Position numbers and translations under genes: made by a program
The notes under the pieces: generated by a model
Told to the model about the DNA's origin: nothing
Seen by the model: only the letters and a program-made list of their open reading frames with translations
The model's database searches: none
Part shown: positions 26,578-36,477 of the stretch, in pieces
How the letters are laid out: the number at the start of each line of letters is the position of its first letter
Numbering within the stretch: position 1 is the first letter of the stretch
From: Saccharobesus litoralis
GTDB taxonomy: Bacteria > Pseudomonadota > Gammaproteobacteria > Enterobacterales > Alteromonadaceae
Direction of reading: 5' to 3'
DNA: 64,000 nucleotides
Assembly (NCBI RefSeq): GCF_003063625.1
Contig: NZ_CP026604.1
Span: 3,946,065 to 4,010,064 of the forward strand

Positions 26578-27972
26578 TTAGAACGTTGCTGATTTAGGAG
26601 TCCGTGGGAATGGGATAACATCACGAACATTACCCATACCAGTTACGTAAGCCACTAAGCGCTCAAAACCTAAACCAAAACCACCGTGTGGCACACTGCC
26701 ATAGCGACGTAAATCACGATACCAACCGTAGTCGACTGGATCTAAGCCCATCTCTTTCATGCGTGTATCTAAAACGTCAATACGTTCTTCACGTTGGCTA
26801 CCACCGATGATTTCACCAATACCCGGTGCGAGTACGTCCATTGCAGCTACGGTTTTACCGTCTTCATTCATGCGCATGTAGAAAGCTTTGATGTCTTTCG
26901 GGTAATTTTGCAAGATGATAGGGGCGCCCACATGTTCTTCGGCTAGGTAGCGCTCATGCTCTGATGATAAATCGACTCCCCATTCAACTGGGAATTCAAA
27001 TTTCTTGCCGGATTTTTGTAAAATATCGATAGCGTCAGTGTAATCCATACGCACGAATTCAGCATTAGCTAATTTTTGTAAACGCTCAACGACACCTTTT
27101 TGCACACGTAAATCAAAGAATTGTAAGTCATCCATGCGCTCTTCAAGTACCGCTTTAAATACGTATTTAAGCATATCTTCAGCAACTTGAGCGACGTCGG
27201 CTAGATCAGCAAATGCAATTTCTGGTTCAACCATCCAAAATTCCGCTAAATGGCGTGAAGTATTTGAATTCTCGGCACGGAAAGTGGGACCAAAGGTATA
27301 AATTTTTGATAACGCACTACAGTATGTTTCGCCGTTTAATTGCCCTGATACGGTTAAAAACGCTTCTTTACCAAAAAAGTCTTCGTTGTAATCTACCTCG
27401 CCATTTTCTAAACGCGGTAGGTTATTCATATCTAAGGTTGATACGCGGAACATTTCGCCTGCGCCTTCAGTATCAGATGCAGTAATAATAGGGGTTGCGA
27501 CCCAAACATAACCACTTTCATGAAAGAAACGATGGATAGCTTGAGATAAACAGTTACGAACACGAGCTACAGCGCCAAACATATTGGTACGTGGGCGTAA
27601 ATGCGCGTATTCGCGCATGTGTTCAACCGTATGGCGTTTCGCTGCCATTGGGTAAGTATCTGGATCTTCAACTAAGCCGACAATGTTAACGGTTTGAGCT
27701 TGGATCTCGAATTTTTGGCCTTTACCTTGTGACTCTACTAATTCACCGGTTACTTCAACTGAACAAGCCACTGTGAGTTTGGTTATCTCTTCGTAGTTTG
27801 CAAGGGTGTTGTCGATAACCGCTTGAATAGGATCAAAGCATGAGCCGTCATTAACATTAAGGAAAGCAAAATTAGGATTTGAACGAACGGTACGCACCCA
27901 ACCTTTTAACGTAACGGTTTCTCCGACAGCATATTTGCCTGCTAATAAATCGCTAATCGCGCAATGAGTCAT
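26578..27972 (-). CDS. asnS: asparaginyl-tRNA synthetase
   Basis: Class IIb aminoacyl-tRNA synthetase charging tRNA-Asn. The N-terminal OB-fold anticodon-binding domain (about 1-110, [25 protein letters not shown]) is followed by the class II core: motif 2 around [26 protein letters not shown] and motif 3 [30 protein letters not shown] at the C-terminus. The 464-residue length matches E. coli AsnS (466). It is transcribed alone. Both its upstream region (MITE B) and the sequence just past its stop (MITE A) are mobile-element copies. Confidence 0.98.
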   Translation of the reverse strand: MTHCAISDLLAGKYAVGETVTLKGWVRTVRSNPNFAFLNVNDGSCFDPIQAVIDNTLANYEEITKLTVACSVEVTGELVESQGKGQKFEIQAQTVNIVGLVEDPDTYPMAAKRHTVEHMREYAHLRPRTNMFGAVARVRNCLSQAIHRFFHESGYVWVATPIITASDTEGAGEMFRVSTLDMNNLPRLENGEVDYNEDFFGKEAFLTVSGQLNGETYCSALSKIYTFGPTFRAENSNTSRHLAEFWMVEPEIAFADLADVAQVAEDMLKYVFKAVLEERMDDLQFFDLRVQKGVVERLQKLANAEFVRMDYTDAIDILQKSGKKFEFPVEWGVDLSSEHERYLAEEHVGAPIILQNYPKDIKAFYMRMNEDGKTVAAMDVLAPGIGEIIGGSQREERIDVLDTRMKEMGLDPVDYGWYRDLRRYGSVPHGGFGLGFERLVAYVTGMGNVRDVIPFPRTPKSATF

Positions 27973-28026
27973 GAAGTTTTGCTCCCAACTGACGATATAT
28001 AGTCATAAGGCCAAGTTTCCATTGCT

Positions 28027-28155
28027 TATAGTCTTCTCGCTCAGATTTTATGGTTCATTGTCAGCGCTTGCTCGCCCCAATCACATAATAGAGCATATGC
28101 TCATGGGGTCTCGAAGCTTGACGGCTTCCCCTAAAACCCGATCGCTTTGACTATA
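28027..28155 (+). mobile_element. TATAGTC MITE, copy B (129 bp, intact)
   Basis: Forward copy bounded by TATAGTC and GACTATA. It differs from copy C at about five positions by eye. It lies in the divergent promoter region between asnS and the membrane-protein gene, 54 bases upstream of the asnS start. Confidence 0.87.
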
Positions 28156-28262
28156 TTTTTGTTTTTCGCTCTGGCTGTTACGACCTGTTTTTCTTATTAA
28201 TTAAACAGTCGAACTTGGTTTTAAAGACTAAAATTAATGTTGTTAATATAAGTGAACCGCGT

Positions 28263-28697
28263 ATGTTACAGGCTAATCCAGCAGACTCAAGTGTTATCCG
28301 CTATTACGAGACAAAATCGAATATGAAAAAAGCGAATTTTGTTGAAAGAAGACATGGTCCAGACTTTCGCATTAAATTTATGCGGGTGTTAACCATCTTT
28401 GCTTGGTCTATTTTATTACTTTCGTTACTCACATTTGAATACGCTCGGCCGGAGTTAGTGCCAGGTTATGCTAAATATAAAGGTTTAGAAGAATTATTTC
28501 GCGCGGAGTGGGATATTACGCTGTCAAATTTACTGTTTAGTGAATTATTGCTTTGTTGTTTGATTAGTGTTGTTACGATTGTGCTAAGCCAAACTCGTTT
28601 AAAAAGAGCAACTGACAGACAAAAATTCAATCAAATTTTTGTCTTTATTGTCAGCATAACGGCTTGTGTTTATGTTTGGCTGGAAATTTTAGGCTAG
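28263..28697 (+). CDS. predicted membrane protein of unknown function
   Basis: I do not recognise the family. Taken from the ATG at 28263 it has 144 residues. A longer frame begins with TTG at 28215 and a shorter with ATG at 28323; none has a good ribosome-binding site, so the start is open. Three hydrophobic helices are predicted: VLTIFAWSILLLSLLTF, LLFSELLLCCLISVVTIVL and FNQIFVFIVSITACVYVWL. Before the first helix there is a basic segment (NFVERRHGPDFRIKFMR). It is a single gene in a gap between asnS and bioA; MITE copy B occupies most of its upstream region. Confidence 0.65.
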   Translation: MLQANPADSSVIRYYETKSNMKKANFVERRHGPDFRIKFMRVLTIFAWSILLLSLLTFEYARPELVPGYAKYKGLEELFRAEWDITLSNLLFSELLLCCLISVVTIVLSQTRLKRATDRQKFNQIFVFIVSITACVYVWLEILG

Positions 28698-28796
28698 TGA
28701 TATATGACTAGTCACATAAATTAGCAATTAAGTTACATAACTGGCTTATCAGCACGCTTATGTAAAATTAAAACTTCCTTGTGCAATTGCCAAAAA

Positions 28797-30071
28797 TTAC
28801 GATAACTGTTCAATATAACTTTTTATTGCGTTACACAATTTCGCCACTTGATCTTGCTGAATAACATAAGGTGGCATTACGTAAACGAGTTTACCAAAAG
28901 GGCGGATCCAAACGCCTTGTTTTACGAAAAAGCGTTGTATTGTTGCCTGATCAACAGCTTGTTTCATTTCCACCACGCCTATTGCTCCTAAACAACGAAC
29001 ATCAGCAACGTGTGGATTGTCACTCAATGGCGCTAAGCCTTGTTTGAGCCATTGATTGACTTGGTTGACTTGCTGTTGCCAATCATTTTTGATTAATAAA
29101 TCAATGGATGCGATTGCCGCTGCACAGGCTAAAGGGTTGGCCATATAGGTAGGGCCATGCATAAATACGCCAGCCTCGCCATTACATATGCCGGTTGCAA
29201 TTTTGTTTGTGGTTAGCGTTGCCGCTAACGTTAAATTACCCCCAGTTAATGTTTTACCTAAGCAAATAATATCAGGCGAAATATCGGCCCACTCGCAAGC
29301 GAATAACTTACCGGTTCGACCAAACCCTGTGGCTATTTCATCTGCTATTAGCAGAATTTGATATTCGTCACATAATTGTCTTGCTTGGCGTAAATACTCA
29401 GGGTGATAAAAATTCATACCACCGGTACCTTGAACAATCGGTTCTAGGATTAGGGCAGCGATACTTGCGTGGTTGTCGCTTAACGTTTTTCTTAGTGAAT
29501 TGATGGCATCAGAATGCCATTGCGCTTCAATTCGAGGCGTGGGACGCTCAACAAATAATTGTTGTTGCATTGCGCCGCTAAATAAAGAATGCATACCTGT
29601 AACGGGATCACATACCGACATTGCGGCGAATGTGTCGCCATGATAACCGTTACGCGGAGTGACTATCTTGGTTTTTTCTGGTTTACCTTGGCTATGCCAA
29701 TATTGCACCGCCATTTTCAAAGCCACTTCGACAGATACAGAGCCAGAGTCTGATAAAAATACTTTATCTAATCCTTTGGGAGTTAACTCGACTAAACGTT
29801 TACAAAGTTCAATAGCAGGTTCGTGCGTAAGACCACCAAACATAATATGGCTCATATTATCGATTTGGTTTTTCATCGCTTGATTAATAACGGGGTGGTT
29901 ATAGCCATGCATGGCTGCCCACCAAGATGACATGCCGTCAACGAGTACCTGACCATTATCTAAATGAATTTCGCATCCTTGCGTTTTTGTTACACCATAA
30001 ACAGGAAGAGGTTTTGTTAACGATGTATAAGGGTGCCAAATATGGTCTCGGTCAAATTGATAATCTATCAT
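28797..30071 (-). CDS. bioA: adenosylmethionine--8-amino-7-oxononanoate aminotransferase
   Basis: Converts KAPA to DAPA in biotin synthesis, using SAM as amino donor. PLP class III aminotransferase of 424 residues. The cofactor Lys273 lies in CLGKTLTGGNLTLAATL, the PLP-contact Asp in LIADEIATGFGRTG, and DRDHIWHPYTS near the N-terminus is the BioA signature. It is divergent from bioB over a shared 106-base regulatory region, the same plan as in E. coli. GGATGA precedes the ATG by about 10 bases. Confidence 0.97.
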   Translation of the reverse strand: MIDYQFDRDHIWHPYTSLTKPLPVYGVTKTQGCEIHLDNGQVLVDGMSSWWAAMHGYNHPVINQAMKNQIDNMSHIMFGGLTHEPAIELCKRLVELTPKGLDKVFLSDSGSVSVEVALKMAVQYWHSQGKPEKTKIVTPRNGYHGDTFAAMSVCDPVTGMHSLFSGAMQQQLFVERPTPRIEAQWHSDAINSLRKTLSDNHASIAALILEPIVQGTGGMNFYHPEYLRQARQLCDEYQILLIADEIATGFGRTGKLFACEWADISPDIICLGKTLTGGNLTLAATLTTNKIATGICNGEAGVFMHGPTYMANPLACAAAIASIDLLIKNDWQQQVNQVNQWLKQGLAPLSDNPHVADVRCLGAIGVVEMKQAVDQATIQRFFVKQGVWIRPFGKLVYVMPPYVIQQDQVAKLCNAIKSYIEQLS

Positions 30072-30114
30072 TGTTTAAAAATCATCCGTTAGTAAACTTT
30101 GAGGGAGCTTTTAG

Positions 30115-30148
30115 TTGACAGTTTAAAGCGCTAGCATAAACTGTCCAT
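30115..30148. promoter_or_regulatory. bidirectional bioA/bioB promoter with symmetric operator
   Basis: On the plus strand TTGACA (30115-30120) and TAAACT (30137-30142) are spaced by 16 bases and would start bioB near 30149. The minus strand reads TGGACA-N16-TAAACT toward bioA. The symmetry comes from a perfect 9-bp inverted repeat GACAGTTTA / TAAACTGTC with 11 bases between, covering both promoters. This mirrors the E. coli bio operator, where BirA-biotinyl-AMP blocks both promoters. The half-site differs from the enteric BirA site (TTGTAAACC), so the regulator is inferred, not shown. Confidence 0.6.
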
Positions 30149-30177
30149 CAAATTATGAGTTAACCAAGATAATATTT

Positions 30178-31218
30178 ATGTCGACTGAACTACGCCACGA
30201 TTGGACTTTAGAGCAAGTTAATGCGCTATTTGCATTACCTTTCAATGATTTACTGTTTAAAGCACATAGTGTGCACCGTGAAAACTTTAATCCAAATGAA
30301 GTTCAAGTATCGACTTTGCTTTCGATTAAAACGGGAGCTTGTCCTGAAGATTGTAAATATTGTCCGCAAAGTGCGCGCTACGATACTGACTTAGAAAAAG
30401 AAAAGTTAATGGAAGTTGAAGCCGTACTTGAAAAAGCTCGTATTGCTAAAAAGAACGGTTCTAGCCGTTTCTGTATGGGGGCTGCTTGGCGTAATCCTAA
30501 AGATCGCGATATGCCTTATATCTTAAAAATGGTTGAAGGGGTTAAAGAGCTAGGTTTGGAGTCGTGTATGACGCTTGGAATGCTGACTCGTGAACAAGCA
30601 TATGTATTAAAAGAAGCCGGTTTAGATTACTACAATCATAATTTAGATACCTCTCCAGAGTTTTATGGGGAAATTATTACCACTCGTACTTATCAAGATC
30701 GTATGGACACGTTACAAAATGTACGCGATGCCGGTATGAAAGTGTGTAGTGGTGGTATTTTGGGTATGGGCGAAACTGCCAATGACCGTTCAGGTTTGCT
30801 TATTCAATTAGCCAATCTTGAGCAGCACCCAGACAGTGTACCAATTAATATGTTGGTAAAAGTAGACGGTACGCCTTTAGAAGATTTAGAGGATTTTGAT
30901 CATTTTGAATTTATTCGTACCATAGCGGTAGCTCGTATTATGATGCCTAAATCGCATGTTCGTTTATCCGCTGGTCGTACCGAAATGAATGAACAAATGC
31001 AATCTATGTGTTTCTTTGCTGGAGCAAATTCGATTTTCTATGGTGAAAAGCTACTGACGACAGAAAACCCAGAAGAAAATAAAGATATGGAATTATTTGC
31101 TAAGTTAGGCATTAATACCGAAAATCAACAAGGGTATTCTGATGAGGTCACTGAAGCAGCCTTAATGGAGGCCGTTGTTGAAGCGCAACAACCTGAAATG
31201 TTCTACGAAGCAAGCTAA
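30178..31218 (+). CDS. bioB: biotin synthase
   Basis: Radical-SAM enzyme inserting sulfur into dethiobiotin. The SAM-cluster cysteines are Cys55, Cys59 and Cys62 ([10 protein letters not shown]). The auxiliary [2Fe-2S] ligands lie in [15 protein letters not shown] and GMKVCSGGI, with the conserved Arg in RLSAGRTEM. Length 346 equals the E. coli protein. It is the first gene on the rightward side of the divergent bio locus. A MITE copy and a hairpin separate it from bioF. Confidence 0.98.
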   Translation: MSTELRHDWTLEQVNALFALPFNDLLFKAHSVHRENFNPNEVQVSTLLSIKTGACPEDCKYCPQSARYDTDLEKEKLMEVEAVLEKARIAKKNGSSRFCMGAAWRNPKDRDMPYILKMVEGVKELGLESCMTLGMLTREQAYVLKEAGLDYYNHNLDTSPEFYGEIITTRTYQDRMDTLQNVRDAGMKVCSGGILGMGETANDRSGLLIQLANLEQHPDSVPINMLVKVDGTPLEDLEDFDHFEFIRTIAVARIMMPKSHVRLSAGRTEMNEQMQSMCFFAGANSIFYGEKLLTTENPEENKDMELFAKLGINTENQQGYSDEVTEAALMEAVVEAQQPEMFYEAS

Positions 31219-31247
31219 CTTTCGTTGAATGAGATACTTGGCAATAT

Positions 31248-31376
31248 TATAGTCTTCTCGCTCAGGTCTTATGGTTCATTGTCGGCGCTTACTCGCCCCA
31301 ATCACATAATAGAGCATATGCTCATGGGGTCTCGAAGCTTGACGGCTTCCCCTAAAACCTGATCGCTTTGACTATA
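31248..31376 (+). mobile_element. TATAGTC MITE, copy C (129 bp, intact) between bioB and bioF
   Basis: Forward copy with perfect TATAGTC/GACTATA ends. The two 27-base ends match in 20 of 27 positions as an inverted repeat. It splits the usual bioBFCD operon; the bioB-bioF gap is 249 bases, about half of it this element. Confidence 0.88.
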
Positions 31377-31422
31377 TTAGCCAGTAAATTTAAATTTCAG
31401 ATTTATATTTTAGGGTTACAAT

Positions 31423-31459
31423 AAAAGCCAAGGTTGGATTTATACCAGTCTTGGCTTTT
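31423..31459 (+). terminator. hairpin with short U-run directly before bioF
   Basis: A 10-bp stem AAAAGCCAAG / CTTGGCTTTT, with TGG/CCA inside the loop, ends 8 bases before the bioF ATG. It has the form of a weak terminator or attenuator. bioF shows no ribosome-binding site, so the hairpin may affect bioF translation as well. Confidence 0.55.
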
Positions 31460-31467
31460 CAGTTTAT

Positions 31468-32631
31468 ATGTCGTTTTTAACATTCCAATCTCAGCTTCAA
31501 ACTTCACTAGACGCTCGGCACAAGCAAGCTTTATATCGTCAACGTTACGCCAGTGTACCGCGTGGCCGCACGGTTGTTATTCAAGGTCAGTCTTATCTTA
31601 ATTTTTCAGGCAATGATTATTTAGGCTTGAGTTTACATCCCGATATTCAAGACGCTTACGCCAAAGGTGCTGATATTTATGGTTGCGGCTCTACAGGTAG
31701 TGCCTTAATAAATGGTTATCACGCAATTCATCAAGACCTAGAGCATAAATTGGCTGACTGGTTAGGGTATGAGTCAGTTTTACTATTTTCAACAGGCTTT
31801 TCTGCTAATTCAACATTACTAAAAACGCTATTTGATAAGCATGATTTAATTATTCAAGACAAGCTCAATCACGCATCTTTGATTGATGGTGGTTTAGCGA
31901 GTGAGGCAAAAACAATACGTTATAAGCACAATGATATGACGCATTTAGCCAATCGCCTTGAAGCGCATGCGCAAAACAAAGTTATAGTGTCAGAAGGCGT
32001 GTTTAGTATGGATGGCGATAGTGCCCCCATTAAAGATATTCAATTATTGGCGAAAAAGCATGATGCATTAACCATGATTGACGATGCGCATGGCATAGGT
32101 GTTAATGGCCAGCAAGGTCAAGGAACTTGGCATTGTCAAAATGCACAGCGACCGGATATTTTAATGGCGACATTTGGTAAAGCGTTCGGTTTAGCTGGTG
32201 CTATGATCGCCAGTACTCAACCGGTTACTGATTATTTAGTCCAATTTTCTCGCAGTTATATATACAGCACGGCGATGTCTCCTGCGCAGGCTACTGCTAT
32301 AAGCAAAGCCGTTGATGTGTTAAAGAGTGAAGCTTGGCGCAGAGAAAAGTTAGCCAGTATTATTGCAAGGTTCAGAGCAAACTTGGCGCATGAAAAAGTA
32401 TCATTATTGGATTCTACTTCTGCTATTCAACCTGTCATTATCGGTGATGCAGCGCAGGCGATTTCGGTAGCTAACCGATTGCGAGAAAAAGGGATCTGGT
32501 TAACGGCGATCCGTCCGCCAACCGTTCCTGAAAATAGCAGTCGATTGCGTATTACGCTCACCACTGAGCACACAATTGAAGATATTGATTACTTAACTAA
32601 AACTATTAGTCAGGTGTGCAATGAGTCCTAG
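31468..32631 (+). CDS. bioF: 8-amino-7-oxononanoate synthase
   Basis: PLP-dependent condensation of pimeloyl-ACP (or -CoA) with alanine. The cofactor Lys238 is in ATFGKAFGLAGAM; FSGNDYLGLS, YGCGSTGSALINGYH and MIDDAHGIGV are typical alpha-oxoamine synthase motifs. At 387 residues it is normal, and the N-terminus aligns with E. coli BioF. No Shine-Dalgarno sequence is visible; a hairpin lies immediately upstream. It overlaps bioC by 11 bases. Confidence 0.97.
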   Translation: MSFLTFQSQLQTSLDARHKQALYRQRYASVPRGRTVVIQGQSYLNFSGNDYLGLSLHPDIQDAYAKGADIYGCGSTGSALINGYHAIHQDLEHKLADWLGYESVLLFSTGFSANSTLLKTLFDKHDLIIQDKLNHASLIDGGLASEAKTIRYKHNDMTHLANRLEAHAQNKVIVSEGVFSMDGDSAPIKDIQLLAKKHDALTMIDDAHGIGVNGQQGQGTWHCQNAQRPDILMATFGKAFGLAGAMIASTQPVTDYLVQFSRSYIYSTAMSPAQATAISKAVDVLKSEAWRREKLASIIARFRANLAHEKVSLLDSTSAIQPVIIGDAAQAISVANRLREKGIWLTAIRPPTVPENSSRLRITLTTEHTIEDIDYLTKTISQVCNES

Positions 32632-33433
32632 TTTACAACCTGAACAAAAGGTACGTATAGCTAACGCGTTTAGTAAAGCGGCTAAAGCCTATGATCAAAT
32701 AGCCCGCTTACAAAAAAGCGTTGTTAAACACGTTTGTAAACTTGCAAAACAATCGTTGTCTGATAATTCATCGCAACCGCTACGTATTTTAGATTTAGGC
32801 TGCGGCACGGCTGATTTAGCAACTCAATTAGAGCAAGAAATTTCATGCTTTGATTATGTTGGAGTGGATATTGCGCCTGGTATGCTTGAGGTCGCAAAAA
32901 GCAAAATGACGACAAAAGGCTATCAACGCGATTTCGTTTTAGCAGACATCGAAAATTTACCTGAACTTGGCCAGTTTGATTTGATTATTTCAAGTTTAGC
33001 CATTCAATGGTGTGACATTAAATTAGTATTTTCCCAATTTGAAAAACACCTCAAGAAAAATGGCTGCTTTGTATTATCGACCTTATTAGACGGCACGTTA
33101 GCCGAGCTCAATCAAACTTGGTTAAAACTGGATGAAACCCGCCATATTAATCAATTTTTGGCTGAAGATACGTTACGCCACAAATTACAGGCGATCTCCT
33201 CACTTACAAGCAATGTGTTAAGTTGTGTAGAAGAGCTAAGCTATCCTAATGTTTTATCAATTATGCATGAGCTTAAAGGGATAGGTGCCAATGAAGTGGT
33301 TAATAGTGACAAGCAGCGCAAGTTGACTAAAGCGGTTTTACGTCAGTTAGAGGAACTGTACCCAACATGCAACAATGAGAAAGTGGTCAGTTGGCACATC
33401 GCGTATATCAAAGGTCAATTAAAAAACATTTAA
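32621..33433 (+). CDS. bioC: malonyl-ACP O-methyltransferase
   Basis: SAM-dependent methyltransferase that caps malonyl-ACP so that fatty-acid enzymes can build pimeloyl-ACP. The SAM loop LDLGCGTADLA starts near residue 57, followed by YVGVDIAPGMLEVAK and DLIISSLAIQWC. The early KVRIANAFSKAAKAYDQIARLQ is typical of BioC. Its start lies inside the bioF end. The partner esterase (BioH or equivalent) is not in the window. Confidence 0.95.
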   Translation: MSPSLQPEQKVRIANAFSKAAKAYDQIARLQKSVVKHVCKLAKQSLSDNSSQPLRILDLGCGTADLATQLEQEISCFDYVGVDIAPGMLEVAKSKMTTKGYQRDFVLADIENLPELGQFDLIISSLAIQWCDIKLVFSQFEKHLKKNGCFVLSTLLDGTLAELNQTWLKLDETRHINQFLAEDTLRHKLQAISSLTSNVLSCVEELSYPNVLSIMHELKGIGANEVVNSDKQRKLTKAVLRQLEELYPTCNNEKVVSWHIAYIKGQLKNI

Positions 33434-33457
33434 ACTAAGTGAATACCGCAATTTATC

Positions 33458-34135
33458 ATGAGAAGAATATTTGTTACCGGAACAGACACAGATGTAGGTA
33501 AAACCGTCGTTAGCGCTGCAATATTAGCAAAAATGTCTGAGGCTAATATCGATTGTGCTGGCTTTAAGCCTATATCGGCAGGTTGCGAACAAACCAGCCA
33601 AGGCTTGCGAAATGAAGATGCACTAATGTTGCAACACAATAGTAAACGTCATCATCCCTATCATTTAGTCAACCCCATTGCTTATTTACCACCAATAGCG
33701 CCACATATTGCAGCACAACAAACCCAAACAGCAATTACAACAAATGACTTAAATGAATATTTAAATCACTGGCAAGCCGCAGCGCCTGAACTATTATTAG
33801 TTGAGGGTGCGGGTGGTTGGTTATTACCACTTGGTGAAGGGCGAGCAACCTTAGCTGATTGGGTTGTTGAAAATAGAATGGATGTTGTCTTGGTTGTCGG
33901 CTGTAAACTCGGCTGTTTAAACCATGCTTTATTGACTGTAAAGCAAATCGAATCCTCTGGCTTAACTTTGTCGGGTTGGGTGGCTAATGTTGGCTTAAAC
34001 CCAATGTCAGAGCTTGATGCGAATATTGCCTATTTAAAAGAGGTGATTGACGCGCCATTGTTAGGTGTTGTTCCTCAATTAGAGGATATAAAAAGCGCCA
34101 AAGAATATATAGATATTAATCCACTGATAGTGTAA
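33458..34135 (+). CDS. bioD: dethiobiotin synthetase
   Basis: ATP-dependent ring closure of DAPA to dethiobiotin. P-loop GTDTDVGKT (residues 8-16) begins right after MRRIFVT; the conserved Lys in GFKPISAGC and the second motif LLVEGAGGWLLPL are present. At 225 residues it has normal length. It is the last gene of bioFCD, 24 bases after bioC. A MITE copy follows 22 bases after the stop. Confidence 0.96.
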   Translation: MRRIFVTGTDTDVGKTVVSAAILAKMSEANIDCAGFKPISAGCEQTSQGLRNEDALMLQHNSKRHHPYHLVNPIAYLPPIAPHIAAQQTQTAITTNDLNEYLNHWQAAAPELLLVEGAGGWLLPLGEGRATLADWVVENRMDVVLVVGCKLGCLNHALLTVKQIESSGLTLSGWVANVGLNPMSELDANIAYLKEVIDAPLLGVVPQLEDIKSAKEYIDINPLIV

Positions 34136-34157
34136 AAATGACTGTAAATAGAACAAT

Positions 34158-34286
34158 TATAGTCAAAGCGATCGGGTTTTAGGGGAAGCCGTCAAGCTTC
34201 GAGACCCCATGAGCATATACTCTATTATGTGATTGGGGCGAGTAAGCGCTGACAATGAACCATAAAATCTGAGCGAGAAGACTATA
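34158..34286 (-). mobile_element. TATAGTC MITE, copy D (129 bp, intact)
   Basis: Reverse-orientation copy with perfect TATAGTC/GACTATA ends. It shares with copy B the variants CAGATTTTATGG and CCCGATC, so B and D form a subfamily. The core palindrome has one change (GAGTATATGCTC on the family strand). It lies just after bioD. Confidence 0.87.
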
Positions 34287-34691
34287 TTCACTGATTGTTT
34301 TATTTTTTAATGTAAAACTCCTGCAAAAGTCAGCTGGCAACATTCTTGCTTACTGATTAAAGGAATGCGTCAAATTCATGGAGGAACTAATCAAATAAAT
34401 AAATGGATTTGTTAATTCTACCATGAAATAGAATGAAAAATGACCAATGCATTCGTATGTTGTTGGTTTGCCTGTTGAGAATTCTTTGAGCTTTAATCAA
34501 TAATTGCGCCACATAAACGCTAATTCATATTGTGTTGCAATTATTTTGTAGCTTAAACGAGATGTTTTGCAGGTAAGTTAATAAGAATATGAAGCATGTA
34601 CATACAGCATCGAACACACAGTTTAAACACAATTTGCACTCCCCAAAAAAGTGCGCCTGCAATTAAAAAGATATAATTAAGGAAACACAAT
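34287..34691. other. 405-bp gene-free gap before pgm
   Basis: No open frame or RNA gene stands out. The sequence is AT-rich and should hold the pgm promoter, which I cannot place with confidence. The only clear signal is TAAGGAAA, 7 bases before the pgm ATG. Confidence 0.5.
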
Positions 34692-36338
34692 ATGGCATTG
34701 CACGAAAGAGCGGGTCAGCCGACTCAGGCACAAGACCTTACTAACATCCCTCGTTTAGTTAGTGAATATTATTTAAATAAACCTAACCCAGAAGATGTGA
34801 CACAGCTTGTTAGCTTTGGTACATCCGGTCATCGAGGCTGTTCTTTCAAATATACATTTAATGATGCTCATATAGCGGCCACTAGCCAAGCTATAGCAGA
34901 ATACCGACAAGCTCAAGGCTACACGGGCCCTTTGTACATTGGTATGGATACACACGCTTTGTCTGAGTGTGCATTTGCAACGGCAATTGAAGTCTTAGTT
35001 GCCAATGGTGTTGAGGTAGTCATACAAGCGGGTCGTGGCTATACGCCGACGCCTGTTATTAGCCACGCCATTTTAAAATACAACGCGGGTAAAGATTCAG
35101 GTTTGGCAGATGGCATAGTTATCACGCCTTCTCATAATCCTCCTACAGACGGTGGTTTTAAATACAACCCTCCAAATGGTGGGCCTGCGGATACTGATGT
35201 TACTAATGGTGTGCAAGATAGAGCAAACGAGTTAATCGCTGCTGGTTTATCCGGAGTAAAACGTATTGCTTTTGATGATGCTATCAAACAAGTCACAGAG
35301 TATGACTATGTTAAGCCATACGTTGACGATTTAGATCAAGTTCTCAATTTAAAAGCCATTGCTGATTCAGGCCTAACTATTGGTGTTGATCCATTAGGTG
35401 GTTCAGGTATTGCTTATTGGGATGTTATTGCCGAAACCTATGGCATCAATATTAAGAAAGTGAATGATGCTGTTGATCCCACTTTTTCATTTATGCGTTT
35501 GGATAAAGACGGAAAAATTCGTATGGATTGCTCGTCGCCATATGCTATGTCAGGTTTGATTGCGTTAAAAGATCAATTTGATATTGCTGTCGGTAACGAT
35601 CCAGATTACGACCGTCACGGTATTGTGACGCGTAGCTCAGGCTTGATGAATCCTAATCATTATTTAGCTGTAGCCATTAATTACTTATTCCAAAACCGTG
35701 ATGGTTGGGACAAATCATTGGCTGTGGGTAAAACTTTGGTTTCAAGCTCTATGATTGACCGAGTCGCTAAATCTTTAGACCGTGAATTAAAAGAAGTGCC
35801 AGTCGGCTTTAAATGGTTTGTTGATGGCCTTTTTGATGGAACCTGTGGATTTGGTGGTGAAGAAAGCGCGGGTGCGTCATTTTTACGTAAAGACGGTACG
35901 GCATGGTCTACCGACAAAGACGGCATAATTTTAGCGTTATTAGCGGCAGAAATCACAGCAGTGACAGGGAAAGATCCAGGTCAGCATTATCAAGAGCTAA
36001 CTGAAAAATTTGGTGCACCTGTTTATAAACGTTCGGACGCACCAGCAACACGTGAGCAAAAAGCAGTTTTGAAAAATTTATCGGCAGATGATGTTGAAGC
36101 GAGTACGTTAGCCGGTGAACCCATTATCGCTAAGTTAACTCATGCACCTGGTAACGGGGCTGCTATTGGTGGTTTAAAAGTACAAACCGAAAATGGCTGG
36201 TTTGCTGCTCGCCCATCAGGTACGGAAGATATTTATAAAATTTATTGTGAAAGTTTCTTGGGTGATGAGCATCTTGCTGTCATTGCCTCAGAAGCACAAG
36301 AGATTGTGAATCAGACTTTCAAGAAGGCTGGTTTATAA
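34692..36338 (+). CDS. pgm: phosphoglucomutase (alpha-D-glucose phosphate-specific)
   Basis: Interconverts glucose 1-phosphate and glucose 6-phosphate. The phosphoserine motif TPSHNP is at 145-150 (Ser147); the metal-binding loop is [10 protein letters not shown], the sugar-binding loop [10 protein letters not shown], and the phosphate-binding site [12 protein letters not shown] near the C-terminus. Length 548 matches E. coli Pgm (546). Together with the glycogen phosphorylase that follows 139 bases downstream it forms a glycogen-breakdown pair. Confidence 0.97.
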   Translation: MALHERAGQPTQAQDLTNIPRLVSEYYLNKPNPEDVTQLVSFGTSGHRGCSFKYTFNDAHIAATSQAIAEYRQAQGYTGPLYIGMDTHALSECAFATAIEVLVANGVEVVIQAGRGYTPTPVISHAILKYNAGKDSGLADGIVITPSHNPPTDGGFKYNPPNGGPADTDVTNGVQDRANELIAAGLSGVKRIAFDDAIKQVTEYDYVKPYVDDLDQVLNLKAIADSGLTIGVDPLGGSGIAYWDVIAETYGINIKKVNDAVDPTFSFMRLDKDGKIRMDCSSPYAMSGLIALKDQFDIAVGNDPDYDRHGIVTRSSGLMNPNHYLAVAINYLFQNRDGWDKSLAVGKTLVSSSMIDRVAKSLDRELKEVPVGFKWFVDGLFDGTCGFGGEESAGASFLRKDGTAWSTDKDGIILALLAAEITAVTGKDPGQHYQELTEKFGAPVYKRSDAPATREQKAVLKNLSADDVEASTLAGEPIIAKLTHAPGNGAAIGGLKVQTENGWFAARPSGTEDIYKIYCESFLGDEHLAVIASEAQEIVNQTFKKAGL

Positions 36339-36350
36339 GAAGAAAGAGAC

Positions 36351-36389
36351 CCAGACCTAAATTCCTTTCATCAGAGAAATTAGGTCTGG
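36351..36389 (+). terminator. hairpin after pgm
   Basis: A perfect 10-bp stem CCAGACCTAA / TTAGGTCTGG with a 19-base loop begins 12 bases after the pgm stop. There is no U-tract after it, so it is a weak terminator or an mRNA-stability element between pgm and glgP. Confidence 0.5.
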
Positions 36390-36477
36390 TATTGCAAAGC
36401 ATTTGTTTTGTATAACCCTTAACCCAGTCGCTAGCACGTAGTTATGTAGCGACATTCAAAAGAAGTGAAGGTTAATT

